Positions 46,591-54,769 of a stretch of 64,000 nt of DNA are shown here, piece by piece (positions within the stretch are counted from its first letter, which is position 1; each line of letters opens with the position of its first letter). This DNA is from Alphaproteobacteria bacterium LSUCC0684. Its GTDB lineage: Bacteria; Pseudomonadota; Alphaproteobacteria; Puniceispirillales; UBA1172. The DNA lies in the NCBI GenBank assembly GCA_041228335.1, contig CP166130.1, positions 2,513,001 to 2,577,000 on the forward strand. Reading direction: 5' to 3'. Position numbers and translations under genes: made by a program. The notes under the pieces are model-generated. The model was given only the letters and a program-made list of their open reading frames with translations. It ran no database searches and was not told the origin of the DNA.

Positions 46591-48711
46591 ATGACTACGC
46601 TTGCAACCATGCCGCTGGAAAAACTGCCGCTGGCGTCGATTGATCTTGAAACAACCGGCCTTTCACCTGCCCGGGACCGCATTGTCCAGATCGGCATGAC
46701 CGATCCCTGGGATGAAACGCATCAGCTCGATCTGCTTGTCAATCCGGGTATGGCCATTCCTGAAAAAAGCACGACCATCCACGGCATTGACGATCAGCAG
46801 GTCAAGACGGCCCAAAGCATCGCCCATGTCCTGCCCCATTTCCGCGCTCGGCTCAACGGGCGGGTGCTGATCGGCTATAATATCGGCTTCGATCTGGCGG
46901 TGTTGTCGGCCGAAGCGGAAAGATACGGGCTTGAATGGGAATGGAGTGCCGCTCTATGCGTCCGCCAGCTCGGGGTGATTGCCCTCGGCAATGAGGCGAT
47001 GTTGATGATGGGGGATCTCAACGCCCTGGCGGAACATTACGATATCAGCATCAGTGATCGGCACACCGCCCTTGGGGATGCCAGAATCACGGGCCGGATC
47101 TTTCGGGCGATGCTGCCTGATCTCAACGGTAAATCCATCGTCACGCTGGCCGATGCATTGCGTTCGGTATCCGGTCTTGATGATCTGAGGCTGTCATCGA
47201 CCCGGGCCGGGTGGGTGGATGTGGCAAGCGGGCTGTATCAGCCGTCGCAGACCCGGCCGGTGGAACGCATCGACCCCTATCCCTACCGCCACCGGATCAG
47301 GGAGATCATGCTGACGGATCCGGTTGTCCTGCCGCCGGAAACACCCATCCAGATAGCCGCCGTGACCATGAAGGATCGAAAAACGGACTGTGTCTTCATC
47401 GGCCCTTCCACGAATAAGATTGATGGCATTGTCTCCGAACGTGATCTCGTTCACACCATGGCGCTGCCAATCGAGGAAGTCGGGCATGCACGGGCAATCC
47501 CGATCGGTCAGGTCATGTCGTCGCCGGTGATCACGGTCCGTGAGGATGATTTCATGCATGTGGCGCTGGGCCGGATAAGCCGGCTTGATATCCGCCATCT
47601 TGGTGTTGTGGGCGCGTCAGGGGAGCTGGTGGGCTGGATTTCCACGCGTGAGCTGATCCGCCAGCGCGTGACCGGCGCCATGGTGATCGGTGACCAGATT
47701 GCGACGGCCCGGGATTCAGCGGAAATTGCCGCGGCATTGAAGGCATTGCCCATGCTGGCAAGCTCCCTTCTTTCCGATGGCGTTGAGGGCCATCTGATTG
47801 CCGCGGTGATCAGCAGCCAGTATCGGGCGGCGCTGGCCCAGGCCGCCCAACTGGCCGAAGCCAGGATGGAAACGCCGCCGCCAAGGCCCTATGCCGTTCT
47901 GGTGCTGGGCTCGGCCGGGCGTGGCGAAAGCCTGCTTGCCGCCGATCAGGACCACGCGATCATCTATGACGATGGTATCGAAGGGGATGGCGCAATGCCC
48001 GATGATGCCGCGGTGCAGGCCTGGTATGAAACCCTTGGCGGGCATATTTCCGATTTCCTTGATGAGGCCGGAATTCCCTATTGCCAGGGCGGGGTGATGT
48101 CGCGTCACGCCAAATGGTGCCGATCGATTTCCGGCTGGCGTAGCGCCCTCAGTGACTGGGTGAAACTGGCACGGCCGGAAGATCTGTTGAGTGTTGATAT
48201 CTTCTTTGATTTCGAGCCTGTCTATGGCCAGGTGGAACTGGCCTCCCTGTTGCGGCTTGCCATGGAAGGGCGGGCCACACGGCGGCCGGATTTTCTTAAA
48301 AGGCTGGCGGGAAGCGCGGCCAATGCCCAGGCCGGAACGACACTGTTCGGCGGCCTGAAGACGGAGGCCGGCCGCTACGATATCAAAAAATATCTGCTTC
48401 TGCCTTTGATCGAAACCTTGCGCGTTCTTTCCATCTCACGCGGAATTTCGGAACGCAGCAGCGCCCAACGTGCCGAAGCGCTGTATCGAACGAATACCGT
48501 GCCGCCGGAAGTACCCCTCCTGGCCGAAGATATTCATTTCGCGCTGAAACTTGTTCTCCGCCAGCAGATCAGTGATATATCCGCAGGACTGCCGCCCGGA
48601 ACAAGGATTGAAATCACCGCATTGAGCCCGGCGGAAACAAAATTGCTCAAATCGATCCGCGGGCGGGTCAACCGGCTTGAGCCGATGCTTCAGGATTGCC
48701 TTTTCGGGTAA
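46591..48711 (+). CDS. Exonuclease-CBS-DUF294 nucleotidyltransferase fusion
   Basis: About 706 residues from ATG 46591 (CAGGGGG six bases upstream; ATG 46585 also possible). Three parts. Residues about 10-180 are a DnaQ-like 3'-5' exonuclease: SIDLETTGLSPARDRIVQIG, LIGYNIGFDLAVLSAEA and SDRHTALGDARITGRIF give the DEDD(h) set. Residues about 225-355 are a CBS pair (IREIMLTDPVVLPPETPIQI; IGQVMSSPVITVREDDFMHV). The rest is a DUF294 nucleotidyltransferase with LVLGSAGRGESLLAADQDHA, i.e. GSxGRxE and DxD. CBS pairs usually sense adenyl nucleotides. Substrate and role unknown. Confidence 0.88.
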   Translation: MTTLATMPLEKLPLASIDLETTGLSPARDRIVQIGMTDPWDETHQLDLLVNPGMAIPEKSTTIHGIDDQQVKTAQSIAHVLPHFRARLNGRVLIGYNIGFDLAVLSAEAERYGLEWEWSAALCVRQLGVIALGNEAMLMMGDLNALAEHYDISISDRHTALGDARITGRIFRAMLPDLNGKSIVTLADALRSVSGLDDLRLSSTRAGWVDVASGLYQPSQTRPVERIDPYPYRHRIREIMLTDPVVLPPETPIQIAAVTMKDRKTDCVFIGPSTNKIDGIVSERDLVHTMALPIEEVGHARAIPIGQVMSSPVITVREDDFMHVALGRISRLDIRHLGVVGASGELVGWISTRELIRQRVTGAMVIGDQIATARDSAEIAAALKALPMLASSLLSDGVEGHLIAAVISSQYRAALAQAAQLAEARMETPPPRPYAVLVLGSAGRGESLLAADQDHAIIYDDGIEGDGAMPDDAAVQAWYETLGGHISDFLDEAGIPYCQGGVMSRHAKWCRSISGWRSALSDWVKLARPEDLLSVDIFFDFEPVYGQVELASLLRLAMEGRATRRPDFLKRLAGSAANAQAGTTLFGGLKTEAGRYDIKKYLLLPLIETLRVLSISRGISERSSAQRAEALYRTNTVPPEVPLLAEDIHFALKLVLRQQISDISAGLPPGTRIEITALSPAETKLLKSIRGRVNRLEPMLQDCLFG

Positions 48712-48741
48712 GGCCGTTTTCCCGCAAAAACCTTTTCGGCA

Positions 48742-48757
48742 TTAAGGATTTGTTAAC
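48742..48757. promoter_or_regulatory. Consensus CtrA box upstream of the ankyrin gene
   Basis: TTAAGGATTTGTTAAC is an exact match to the full alphaproteobacterial CtrA consensus TTAA-N7-TTAAC. It lies in the gap after the exonuclease fusion, 41 bases upstream of a 16-codon leader ORF and 88 bases upstream of the ankyrin ATG. No other full site was found in the window's intergenic DNA by eye. Confidence 0.6.
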
Positions 48758-48770
48758 CATCCTTCTGCTA

Positions 48771-48775
48771 GAGTC
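48771..48775. promoter_or_regulatory. GANTC site next to the CtrA box
   Basis: GAGTC, a CcrM methylation site, lies 13 bases downstream of the CtrA box and 23 bases upstream of the leader ORF, where a -10 region would be expected. Co-location with a CtrA site is typical of cell-cycle genes, but a single site is common by chance. Confidence 0.35.
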
Positions 48776-48797
48776 TCGGCAAGGAAGGTGAGCCGCC

Positions 48798-48848
48798 ATG
48801 CGCTGGCTCGTGCCCCGTAAAGGGGAGATAACAATGGAGGGAAGATGA
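48798..48848 (+). CDS. 16-codon leader ORF overlapping the ankyrin start
   Basis: ATG at 48798, preceded by AAGGAAGGTG, encodes MRWLVPRKGEITMEGR and stops at a TGA that shares bases with the ankyrin ATG (ATGA at 48845-48848). A CCCC/GGGG hairpin lies inside it. Its stop being fused to the next start suggests translational coupling or control. Whether it is translated is not known. Confidence 0.4.
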   Translation: MRWLVPRKGEITMEGR

Positions 48849-49708
48849 TGCTTCGCAGGATGGTTCAAACTATATTGAAGAAGGTACATCTTCTGGTGGA
48901 GATGAAACCAGACGTTGCTACGGTCAAAGAGAACCCATGCGCTGGATTGGATGATGAGGAGTGGAGGAAAAATGCTAGCGCTGAGAGCGTGAAAGCCGAA
49001 TTGGCAGAGGAAGCCGACGCGAACGTCCACGCCGAGGATGGCATCACCCCGCTCCATCATGAGGCGGCATTCGGCACGTCTGAAAATATCCAAGCACTCA
49101 TTAAGGCCGGGGCAGAGATAGAAGCCCGCACCCTAAGAGGCTATACCCCGCTTCATTTGGCGGCTGCAGAGGGCACACCTGAAAATATCCAAGCACTCAT
49201 CAAGGCTGGAGCAGAGGTAAACGCCCGGACCAAGAATGACGGCACCTCGCTTCATCTGGCGGCGGCAGATGGCACGCCTGAGAATATCCGCGTGCTCATC
49301 AAGGCCGGGGCAGAGGTAGACGCCCGCACCGAGTATGGCGGCACCCCGCTTTATCAGGCGGCGGCAGTCGGAACGCCTGAGAATATCCGTATGCTCATCA
49401 AGGCTGGGGCGGAGATTGAGGCCTGTAGCGAGAATGGCACCACCCCGCTTCATGCGGCGGCTGGATTAGGCACACCTGAGAATGTCCGTACGCTCATCAA
49501 GGCCGGGGCGAATACCAGAGCCCGCACTGAAGGCGGGGGATTCCCGCAGATCTGGCCGAAGACAACGATAAGGTCAAAGGCACTGATGCCTATTGGCAAT
49601 TGCATGAAGCGCGGTATGACTAAAGTTGAACCTATCTTTTCGGGTAGTCTTTCTACTCAACCCAGGCAGAGCTTCGCCGCCGCATATCGCCATTCATCAT
49701 GCTGCTGA
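48845..49708 (+). CDS. Ankyrin-repeat protein with an apparent 3' frameshift
   Basis: The frame as read gives 287 residues: about 75 N-terminal residues, then five to six 33-residue ankyrin repeats (TPLHLAAAEGTPENIQALIK type) up to residue 231. After a run of five Gs (49535-49539) the frame yields an unrelated, Ser/Arg-rich tail to 49708 that overlaps the next gene. One base less in frame, codons from 49540 read IPADLAEDND...GTDAYWQLHEARYD and stop at TAA 49621-49623, which looks like a genuine ankyrin C-terminus. So one base is missing, by mutation, phase variation or sequence error. GGAGGGAAG precedes the ATG. Ankyrins bind proteins; no signal peptide is obvious. Confidence 0.8.
   Translation: MMLRRMVQTILKKVHLLVEMKPDVATVKENPCAGLDDEEWRKNASAESVKAELAEEADANVHAEDGITPLHHEAAFGTSENIQALIKAGAEIEARTLRGYTPLHLAAAEGTPENIQALIKAGAEVNARTKNDGTSLHLAAADGTPENIRVLIKAGAEVDARTEYGGTPLYQAAAVGTPENIRMLIKAGAEIEACSENGTTPLHAAAGLGTPENVRTLIKAGANTRARTEGGGFPQIWPKTTIRSKALMPIGNCMKRGMTKVEPIFSGSLSTQPRQSFAAAYRHSSCC
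49036..49534 (+). repeat. 99-bp tandem coding repeats of the ankyrin gene
   Basis: The block GA[AG]AAT[AG]TCC recurs at 49082, 49181, 49280, 49379 and 49478, exactly 99 bases (33 codons) apart, with high nucleotide identity between units. This close identity suggests recent duplication or gene conversion among repeats. Confidence 0.9.
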
Positions 49709-49898
49709 TGGCTTCGGCAAGGTTTTTCTGAGCCTCGCGGTTTTTCTTCAGCGTTGGATCAAGCGGGATGACGATATCTCCATCTGCCCGCAGAATAGGT
49801 GACTGATAATCGGAAAAATCCGCCAGCAGCGTCTTCAGGCTGGCGATGAGTTCGTCTTCCTGATGATTATCTCTTTCCCGGGTTTCATCATTGGCCAT
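49653..49898 (-). CDS. Small acidic protein of unknown function
   Basis: 81 residues, not recognised. Charged N-terminus (MANDETRERDNHQEDELIAS), then LKTLLADFSDYQSPILRADGD and a helix KKNREAQKNLAEAISSMM; no membrane segment. AAGGGGAG lies upstream of the ATG. It is convergent with the ankyrin gene: with the frameshift corrected the two do not overlap, which supports both calls. Confidence 0.6.
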   Translation of the reverse strand: MANDETRERDNHQEDELIASLKTLLADFSDYQSPILRADGDIVIPLDPTLKKNREAQKNLAEAISSMMNGDMRRRSSAWVE

Positions 49899-50074
49899 GA
49901 TATGTTTCTCCCCTTGGGTCCATCTCGTTGCATTGAATTTCTCAACTCATCAGAGGTTGACTTGCAAAATCTGTACCTGAAGAACTAAGGATATCATTAC
50001 ATGATGGGGCAATGCTATTCTTTGTTTCCCTGTAATGGCAGGATATTCGCAATAACAACAAATCTTGGATACAC

Positions 50075-50857
50075 ATGAAAATCATCACCTGGAACATAAA
50101 TTCGGTGCGGCTGCGGCAGGGACTGGTGCTTCGGCTTCTCGAAGAAGAAACCCCCGATGTCCTCTGCCTGCAGGAGACGAAATGCCCCGATGAGGCTTTT
50201 CCCGCATCGGTTTTTGACAAGGCAGGCTATCCCCATCAGGCCATCCGCGGGGAGAAGGGATATAACGGTGTTGCCATCCTCTCACGCCGGCCTTTTCAGG
50301 GTCACCGGCATCTTGACTGGGTCGGGCGTGGCGATTGCCGGCATCAGGCGGTGACGCTCGATGGCGGCATTCATCTGCATAATTTCTACATTCCGGCAGG
50401 GGGAGACGTGCCGGATCGCGAAGCCAACCTCAAATTCGATCACAAACTCAGGTTTCTTGATGAAATGATGACCTGGTCGAAAACAGCGTCGGATACATCC
50501 TCCATACTGGTTGGTGATCTCAATATCGCCCCCCGTGAAGATGATGTCTGGTCACATAAGCAGTTGCTCAAGATCATCAGTCATACGCCGGTTGAAACCG
50601 AAGCACTGGCAGCGGTGATGGCGATGGGCGGCTGGCATGATGCCGTGCGCAAGGCCATTCCCGAAGGCAAACTCTATTCCTGGTGGTCCTACCGAGCCCG
50701 GGACTGGGATGCGGCAGACAAGGGCCGCCGCCTTGATCATATCTGGGTGACGTCGAAACTGGGTCATAGCGTCAAGGCGGCCAGGGTGTTGCGAGAGGCG
50801 CGGGGATGGGAACAGCCATCGGATCACGCGCCGGTGATCGCCGAGATCATGACCTGA
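50075..50857 (+). CDS. xthA: Exodeoxyribonuclease III / AP endonuclease
   Basis: 260 residues. Catalytic blocks: ITWNINSVRLRQG, CLQETKCPDEAFP (metal Glu), VGDLNIAPREDDVWSH (Asp, Asn), RLDHIWVTSKL and SDHAPVIAEI (His). It nicks DNA 5' of abasic sites and removes 3' blocks in base-excision repair. The 176 bases before it hold nothing I recognise. Confidence 0.95.
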   Translation: MKIITWNINSVRLRQGLVLRLLEEETPDVLCLQETKCPDEAFPASVFDKAGYPHQAIRGEKGYNGVAILSRRPFQGHRHLDWVGRGDCRHQAVTLDGGIHLHNFYIPAGGDVPDREANLKFDHKLRFLDEMMTWSKTASDTSSILVGDLNIAPREDDVWSHKQLLKIISHTPVETEALAAVMAMGGWHDAVRKAIPEGKLYSWWSYRARDWDAADKGRRLDHIWVTSKLGHSVKAARVLREARGWEQPSDHAPVIAEIMT

Positions 50858-50894
50858 TCTTTTCAAATGCGTCCAGAAGGCGTATATCGGCCTG

Positions 50895-51737
50895 ATGGAA
50901 CGTTCTTTTGTCAAGATGCATGGGCTGGGCAATGATTTCGTGATCTTCGATGCACGGGAGGAGCCGCTTACCCTCAATGCCGATCAGGCGGCGATGATCG
51001 CCGACCGGCGGCTTGGAGTCGGTTGCGACCAGATTCTCATCATCCGGGGGTCAGACATCGCCGATATCGGTCTCGTCATTCTGAACAGCGACGGTTCCGA
51101 GGCCGCGGCCTGCGGCAATGGCAGCCGCTGCGTGGCCGATCTGGTGATGCGGCAGACCGGCGGGCAGAATCTGACCATGGATACAAAAGGCGGCGTCATA
51201 AGTGCCTTGCGGGAGGAAGATCTCGTCACCATCGATATGGGCCCGGCCCGGCTTGACTGGCAGGATATTCCGCTGCTCGAGCCGGGTGATACCGCTTGTG
51301 TCGATCTTGGCCTTGCGGGCCTGCCGCCGGCGGTCTGCGTGAATATGGGCAATCCCCATGCCGTTCATTTTGTTGCTGACGCCGAGCAGATCGATCTTCC
51401 GGCCATCGGCCCGAAAGCTGAACGTCACCGGCTTTTTCCGGATCGGGCCAATATCGAATTTGTGTCAGGCCTCGGCGAAAACCGGCTACGCATGCGCGTC
51501 TGGGAACGCGGGGTCGGGATCACCCGGGCCTGCGGGACGGGGGCCTGCGCGGTGGCGGTGGCGGCGGCACGCACCGGACGGACTGGCCATGAAGTGGAGG
51601 TTGTGCTTGATGGCGGAAGCCTCGGCATTATCTGGCAGGAAGACGGGCCCCTGGCCGGGCATGTCTTCATGCGCGGGCCGACGGCAGAAGTGTTCAGGGG
51701 CCATATGATACTGACCGAAAAGGGGATCGGATCATGA
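50895..51737 (+). CDS. dapF: Diaminopimelate epimerase
   Basis: 280 residues. Interconverts LL- and meso-diaminopimelate for lysine and peptidoglycan. The two catalytic Cys are in AACGNGSRCVADL and TRACGTGACAVAVAA; the N-terminus FVKMHGLGNDFVIFDA is typical. Its TGA overlaps the mtaB start by four bases. Confidence 0.96.
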   Translation: MERSFVKMHGLGNDFVIFDAREEPLTLNADQAAMIADRRLGVGCDQILIIRGSDIADIGLVILNSDGSEAAACGNGSRCVADLVMRQTGGQNLTMDTKGGVISALREEDLVTIDMGPARLDWQDIPLLEPGDTACVDLGLAGLPPAVCVNMGNPHAVHFVADAEQIDLPAIGPKAERHRLFPDRANIEFVSGLGENRLRMRVWERGVGITRACGTGACAVAVAAARTGRTGHEVEVVLDGGSLGIIWQEDGPLAGHVFMRGPTAEVFRGHMILTEKGIGS

Positions 51738-53059
51738 TGAAGCCGCCCCCCCGGATAGAAACCTTCGGCTGCCGGCTCAATATCTGGGAGAGCGAGGTCA
51801 TCCGCCGCCATACATCATCCGCGGGGCTTGAAAATGCGGTGGTGATCAACACCTGCGCGGTGACCGCCGAAGCCGAAAGGCAGGCACGTCAGGCGATCCG
51901 GAAAGCCCGCCGCGCTGATCCGGATGCGCGGATAATCGTGACAGGCTGCGCCGCCCAGATCCATCCGGATAGCTGGCGCGACATGCCGGAAGTCGATGCC
52001 GTTCTCGGCAATCACGAAAAACTCGAACCTGAAACCTGGCATCGTCTGGCCCGGAACAACAGCCCGGATCTGCCGTCGCTGGTCGGGGATATCATGGCGG
52101 TCCGGGAAATCGCGCCGCATCTTCTTGAAGGGTTTGAGCATCACACAAGGGCATTTCTGCAGATCCAGCAGGGATGTGATCATCGTTGCACCTTCTGCAT
52201 CATCCCGTATGGCCGCGGCAACAGCCGTTCCGTGCCCATGGCCGTGATTATTGATCACGTGGCGAAGATTGCCGATTCCGGCACGGCCGAAGTGGTGCTT
52301 ACAGGTGTTGATGTCACGTCCTGGGGGCAGGATCTCGATGGCAAGCCCGGGCTTGGCCAGCTGGTCAGGAATATCCTTGCCGAAGTCCCGCAACTGGAAA
52401 GGTTGCGGCTTTCCTCGATTGATCCCGCGGAAATTGACCGTGATCTGCTCGATGTGCTCGGCAATGATCCGCGGCTGATGCCGCACTTGCATCTTTCGGT
52501 CCAGCACGGCGATGATCTGATCCTGAAACGGATGAAACGTCGCCATGGCCGCAAGGATGTGCTCGCCCTTGTCGCCGAAGCAAGGCAGGCAAGGCCGGAT
52601 GTCATCTTCGGGGCTGACATGATCGCGGGCTTTCCCACCGAGGATGAGGCGGCCCACAGCGCCAGTCTTGATCTGATTGAACGCGCCGGGCTCACCTGGC
52701 TTCATGTGTTTCCGTTCTCGCCTCGTGATGGTACCCCTGCCGCACGCATGCCGCAAGTTGCCGGAGATGTAATTCGGGCTCGTGCGGCGGCGCTTCGGTC
52801 GGCGGCGACGGATCGGGAACAGGCGTTTCTGTCAAGCCGCATCGGTGCGGTGGATGATGTGTTGATGGAAACAGGCGGGATCGGCCACACGCAGCAGTTT
52901 GCCAGGGTCAGGATCCTGAGTGATCACAACCCCCGGGCAAAGACAGGCCAGACGCATATCCATTGTGACCGGCCCGTCACGGATCTTGCTGTCGGCAAGG
53001 TCTATCCCGCCCTCATCACGGCGGTGGCTGACGGGGTTCTTGAAGCGGAGTTGAGGTAA
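51734..53059 (+). CDS. mtaB: tRNA t6A37 methylthiotransferase MtaB
   Basis: 441 residues. Radical-SAM methylthiotransferase: the N-terminal UPF0004 domain has ETFGCRLNIWESEVI, NTCAVTAEAERQARQ and VTGCAAQIHP (three Cys for one cluster), then QQGCDHRCTFCIIPYGRGNSR holds the CxxxCxxC SAM cluster; a TRAM-like end follows. It adds methylthio to t6A37 of ANN-decoding tRNAs. Between dapF (ATGA) and ftsY (one-base overlap), as in many alphaproteobacteria. Confidence 0.95.
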   Translation: MMKPPPRIETFGCRLNIWESEVIRRHTSSAGLENAVVINTCAVTAEAERQARQAIRKARRADPDARIIVTGCAAQIHPDSWRDMPEVDAVLGNHEKLEPETWHRLARNNSPDLPSLVGDIMAVREIAPHLLEGFEHHTRAFLQIQQGCDHRCTFCIIPYGRGNSRSVPMAVIIDHVAKIADSGTAEVVLTGVDVTSWGQDLDGKPGLGQLVRNILAEVPQLERLRLSSIDPAEIDRDLLDVLGNDPRLMPHLHLSVQHGDDLILKRMKRRHGRKDVLALVAEARQARPDVIFGADMIAGFPTEDEAAHSASLDLIERAGLTWLHVFPFSPRDGTPAARMPQVAGDVIRARAAALRSAATDREQAFLSSRIGAVDDVLMETGGIGHTQQFARVRILSDHNPRAKTGQTHIHCDRPVTDLAVGKVYPALITAVADGVLEAELR

Positions 53060-54609
53060 TGGCGATTTTCGGCTTTCTGAAAAAATTGACCGGAAAAGAC
53101 AAGGCGGAGAAAGCCGCCGCAGATGAAACGCTGCCCGAAAGTGATGCCGCCGAAGAGGCCGCCGCGGCCGACGCCCCCGAGACTGCCGATGCCCCCGAGG
53201 CCGCCGATACGGATGTTGTTGAAACGCCCGCACCACGGGCAGAAGATCTGCCCCCCGCCCCAGAATCTGTCCCCGCAGAATCTCCCGCTGAAATGCCGGT
53301 CCCGGATGATCTGCCCCCCGAAGACACCACCCCCGAAGATACCGTTCCGGAAGACGCTGCTCCTGAAACGCCGGCTCCGGAAGCCGACATCTCGGAAGAC
53401 ACCGGGCCCGATAAGGTTGGAAAAAGCCTTCCCGAAGATGCGGAAATTGCTTCTGCCGGGGGCGAGGACACCGCCGAAGACCCTGCCCCGGAAGATGCCG
53501 TTCTTCCCGAAGATGAACCATCCGTGGAAACTCCCGCTGAAACGCCGGTCCCGGATGATCTGCCTGCCGAAGACGCTGCTCCCGAAGACACCGTTCCAGA
53601 AGACCCTGCTCCCGAAAGCGCCGCCCCCGAACCTCCGGCGCCCGATGCCGGGGATAAAGCTGACGAACCTTCACCTGAACCTGCCCGTAAAAGCTGGTTT
53701 GGCCGGCTCAAGGAAGGGCTCGGCAAATCCGCTTCCAAGATCACCGAAGGCCTTGCCGGCATCATGGGCAAGCCAAAGCTTGATGCCGCCGATCTGGACG
53801 AGATTGAAGATGCGCTGATCATGGCCGATCTCGGGGTGGCGGCGGCAGGGCGTCTCACCGAAGGCCTCAAGGGACGGTCCTATCCCGATGGCGTCAATGC
53901 CGCCACCCTGGCCGAAGCGCTGGCCGAAGAAGTTGGCGCCATTCTTGCCCCGGTGGCAAAACCCCTCGAAATTCGGGCCGAAAACAAGCCTCATGTGGTG
54001 TTGATGGTGGGCGTCAACGGTTCGGGCAAGACAACCACCGCCGGCAAACTTGCCGAATACTGGCGCTCCGAAGGCCGGAGCGTGATGCTTGCCGCCGCCG
54101 ATACGTTCCGTGCCGCGGCGGTGGAACAGCTCAAGATCTGGGGGGAGCGCACCGGCACCACCGTGATCGCGGGGGAGCCGAACGCCGATGCCGCCGCGGT
54201 GGCCTATCAGGCGCATGAGGCGGCCATCCGCGAGAAAGTGGATGTGCTGATTGTCGATACCGCCGGCCGTCTTCAGGCCCGGGCGGAGCTGATGGAAGAG
54301 CTTGGCAAGATCACCCGCGTGCTGGGCAAGCAGGACGCCGCCGCCCCCCATGACAGCATCATCGTGCTTGATGGAACAGTCGGCCAGAATGCGTTGTCGC
54401 AGGTTGCCGCATTTCAGGAAGTGGCAAATCTGTCGGGCATGATCGTCACCAAACTTGACGGCAGTGCCCGGGGTGGCGTGGTGGTGGCGCTGGCCGAGGA
54501 ATTCGGCCTGCCCATTCACGCGGTCGGCGTGGGCGAAGGCAAGGATGATCTGCGGCCGTTCGATGCCGCGGATTTCGGCCGGGCGCTGGCCGGGCTGGGC
54601 AACACTTGA
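53059..54609 (+). CDS. ftsY: SRP receptor FtsY with long acidic A domain
   Basis: 516 residues. A short N-terminal helix (IFGFLKKLTGKDK) precedes an acidic Pro/Glu/Ala domain (about residues 15-210) containing two near-identical copies of PAE-PVPDDLP-ED--PEDTVPED-APE at about residues 73-108 and 155-190. The NG GTPase follows: MVGVNGSGKTTTAGKLAEYW, AADTFRAAAVEQL, VDTAGRLQARAELMEEL and TKLDGSARGG. It docks SRP-bound ribosomes at the membrane. ffh follows after 160 bases. Confidence 0.96.
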   Translation: MAIFGFLKKLTGKDKAEKAAADETLPESDAAEEAAAADAPETADAPEAADTDVVETPAPRAEDLPPAPESVPAESPAEMPVPDDLPPEDTTPEDTVPEDAAPETPAPEADISEDTGPDKVGKSLPEDAEIASAGGEDTAEDPAPEDAVLPEDEPSVETPAETPVPDDLPAEDAAPEDTVPEDPAPESAAPEPPAPDAGDKADEPSPEPARKSWFGRLKEGLGKSASKITEGLAGIMGKPKLDAADLDEIEDALIMADLGVAAAGRLTEGLKGRSYPDGVNAATLAEALAEEVGAILAPVAKPLEIRAENKPHVVLMVGVNGSGKTTTAGKLAEYWRSEGRSVMLAAADTFRAAAVEQLKIWGERTGTTVIAGEPNADAAAVAYQAHEAAIREKVDVLIVDTAGRLQARAELMEELGKITRVLGKQDAAAPHDSIIVLDGTVGQNALSQVAAFQEVANLSGMIVTKLDGSARGGVVVALAEEFGLPIHAVGVGEGKDDLRPFDAADFGRALAGLGNT

Positions 54610-54769
54610 CATTTGCCGCCTTTTCGATCAAGAAAGGCGCATACCGGCACGCAAGAAGCCAGACCTTGACGGGTCCCGTCTGTCCCTGAGTTTCAGGCAC
54701 AGGCGATTTTCTGCTTTGCCGGTGCGCAACGTTGATGAAGACCAAGATCAGGTAAGACCGGAAAAGGCC

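Noticed and set aside
49036-49534. Regular 99-bp repeats considered as a CRISPR array
   Set aside because: Units are contiguous coding repeats of 33 codons with no unique spacers and no cas genes; they encode ankyrin motifs.
54610-54769. Gap between ftsY and ffh examined for the SRP 4.5S RNA gene
   Set aside because: The conserved SRP RNA tetraloop and symmetric-loop core are absent; only a small GACGGG/CCCGTC hairpin is seen.
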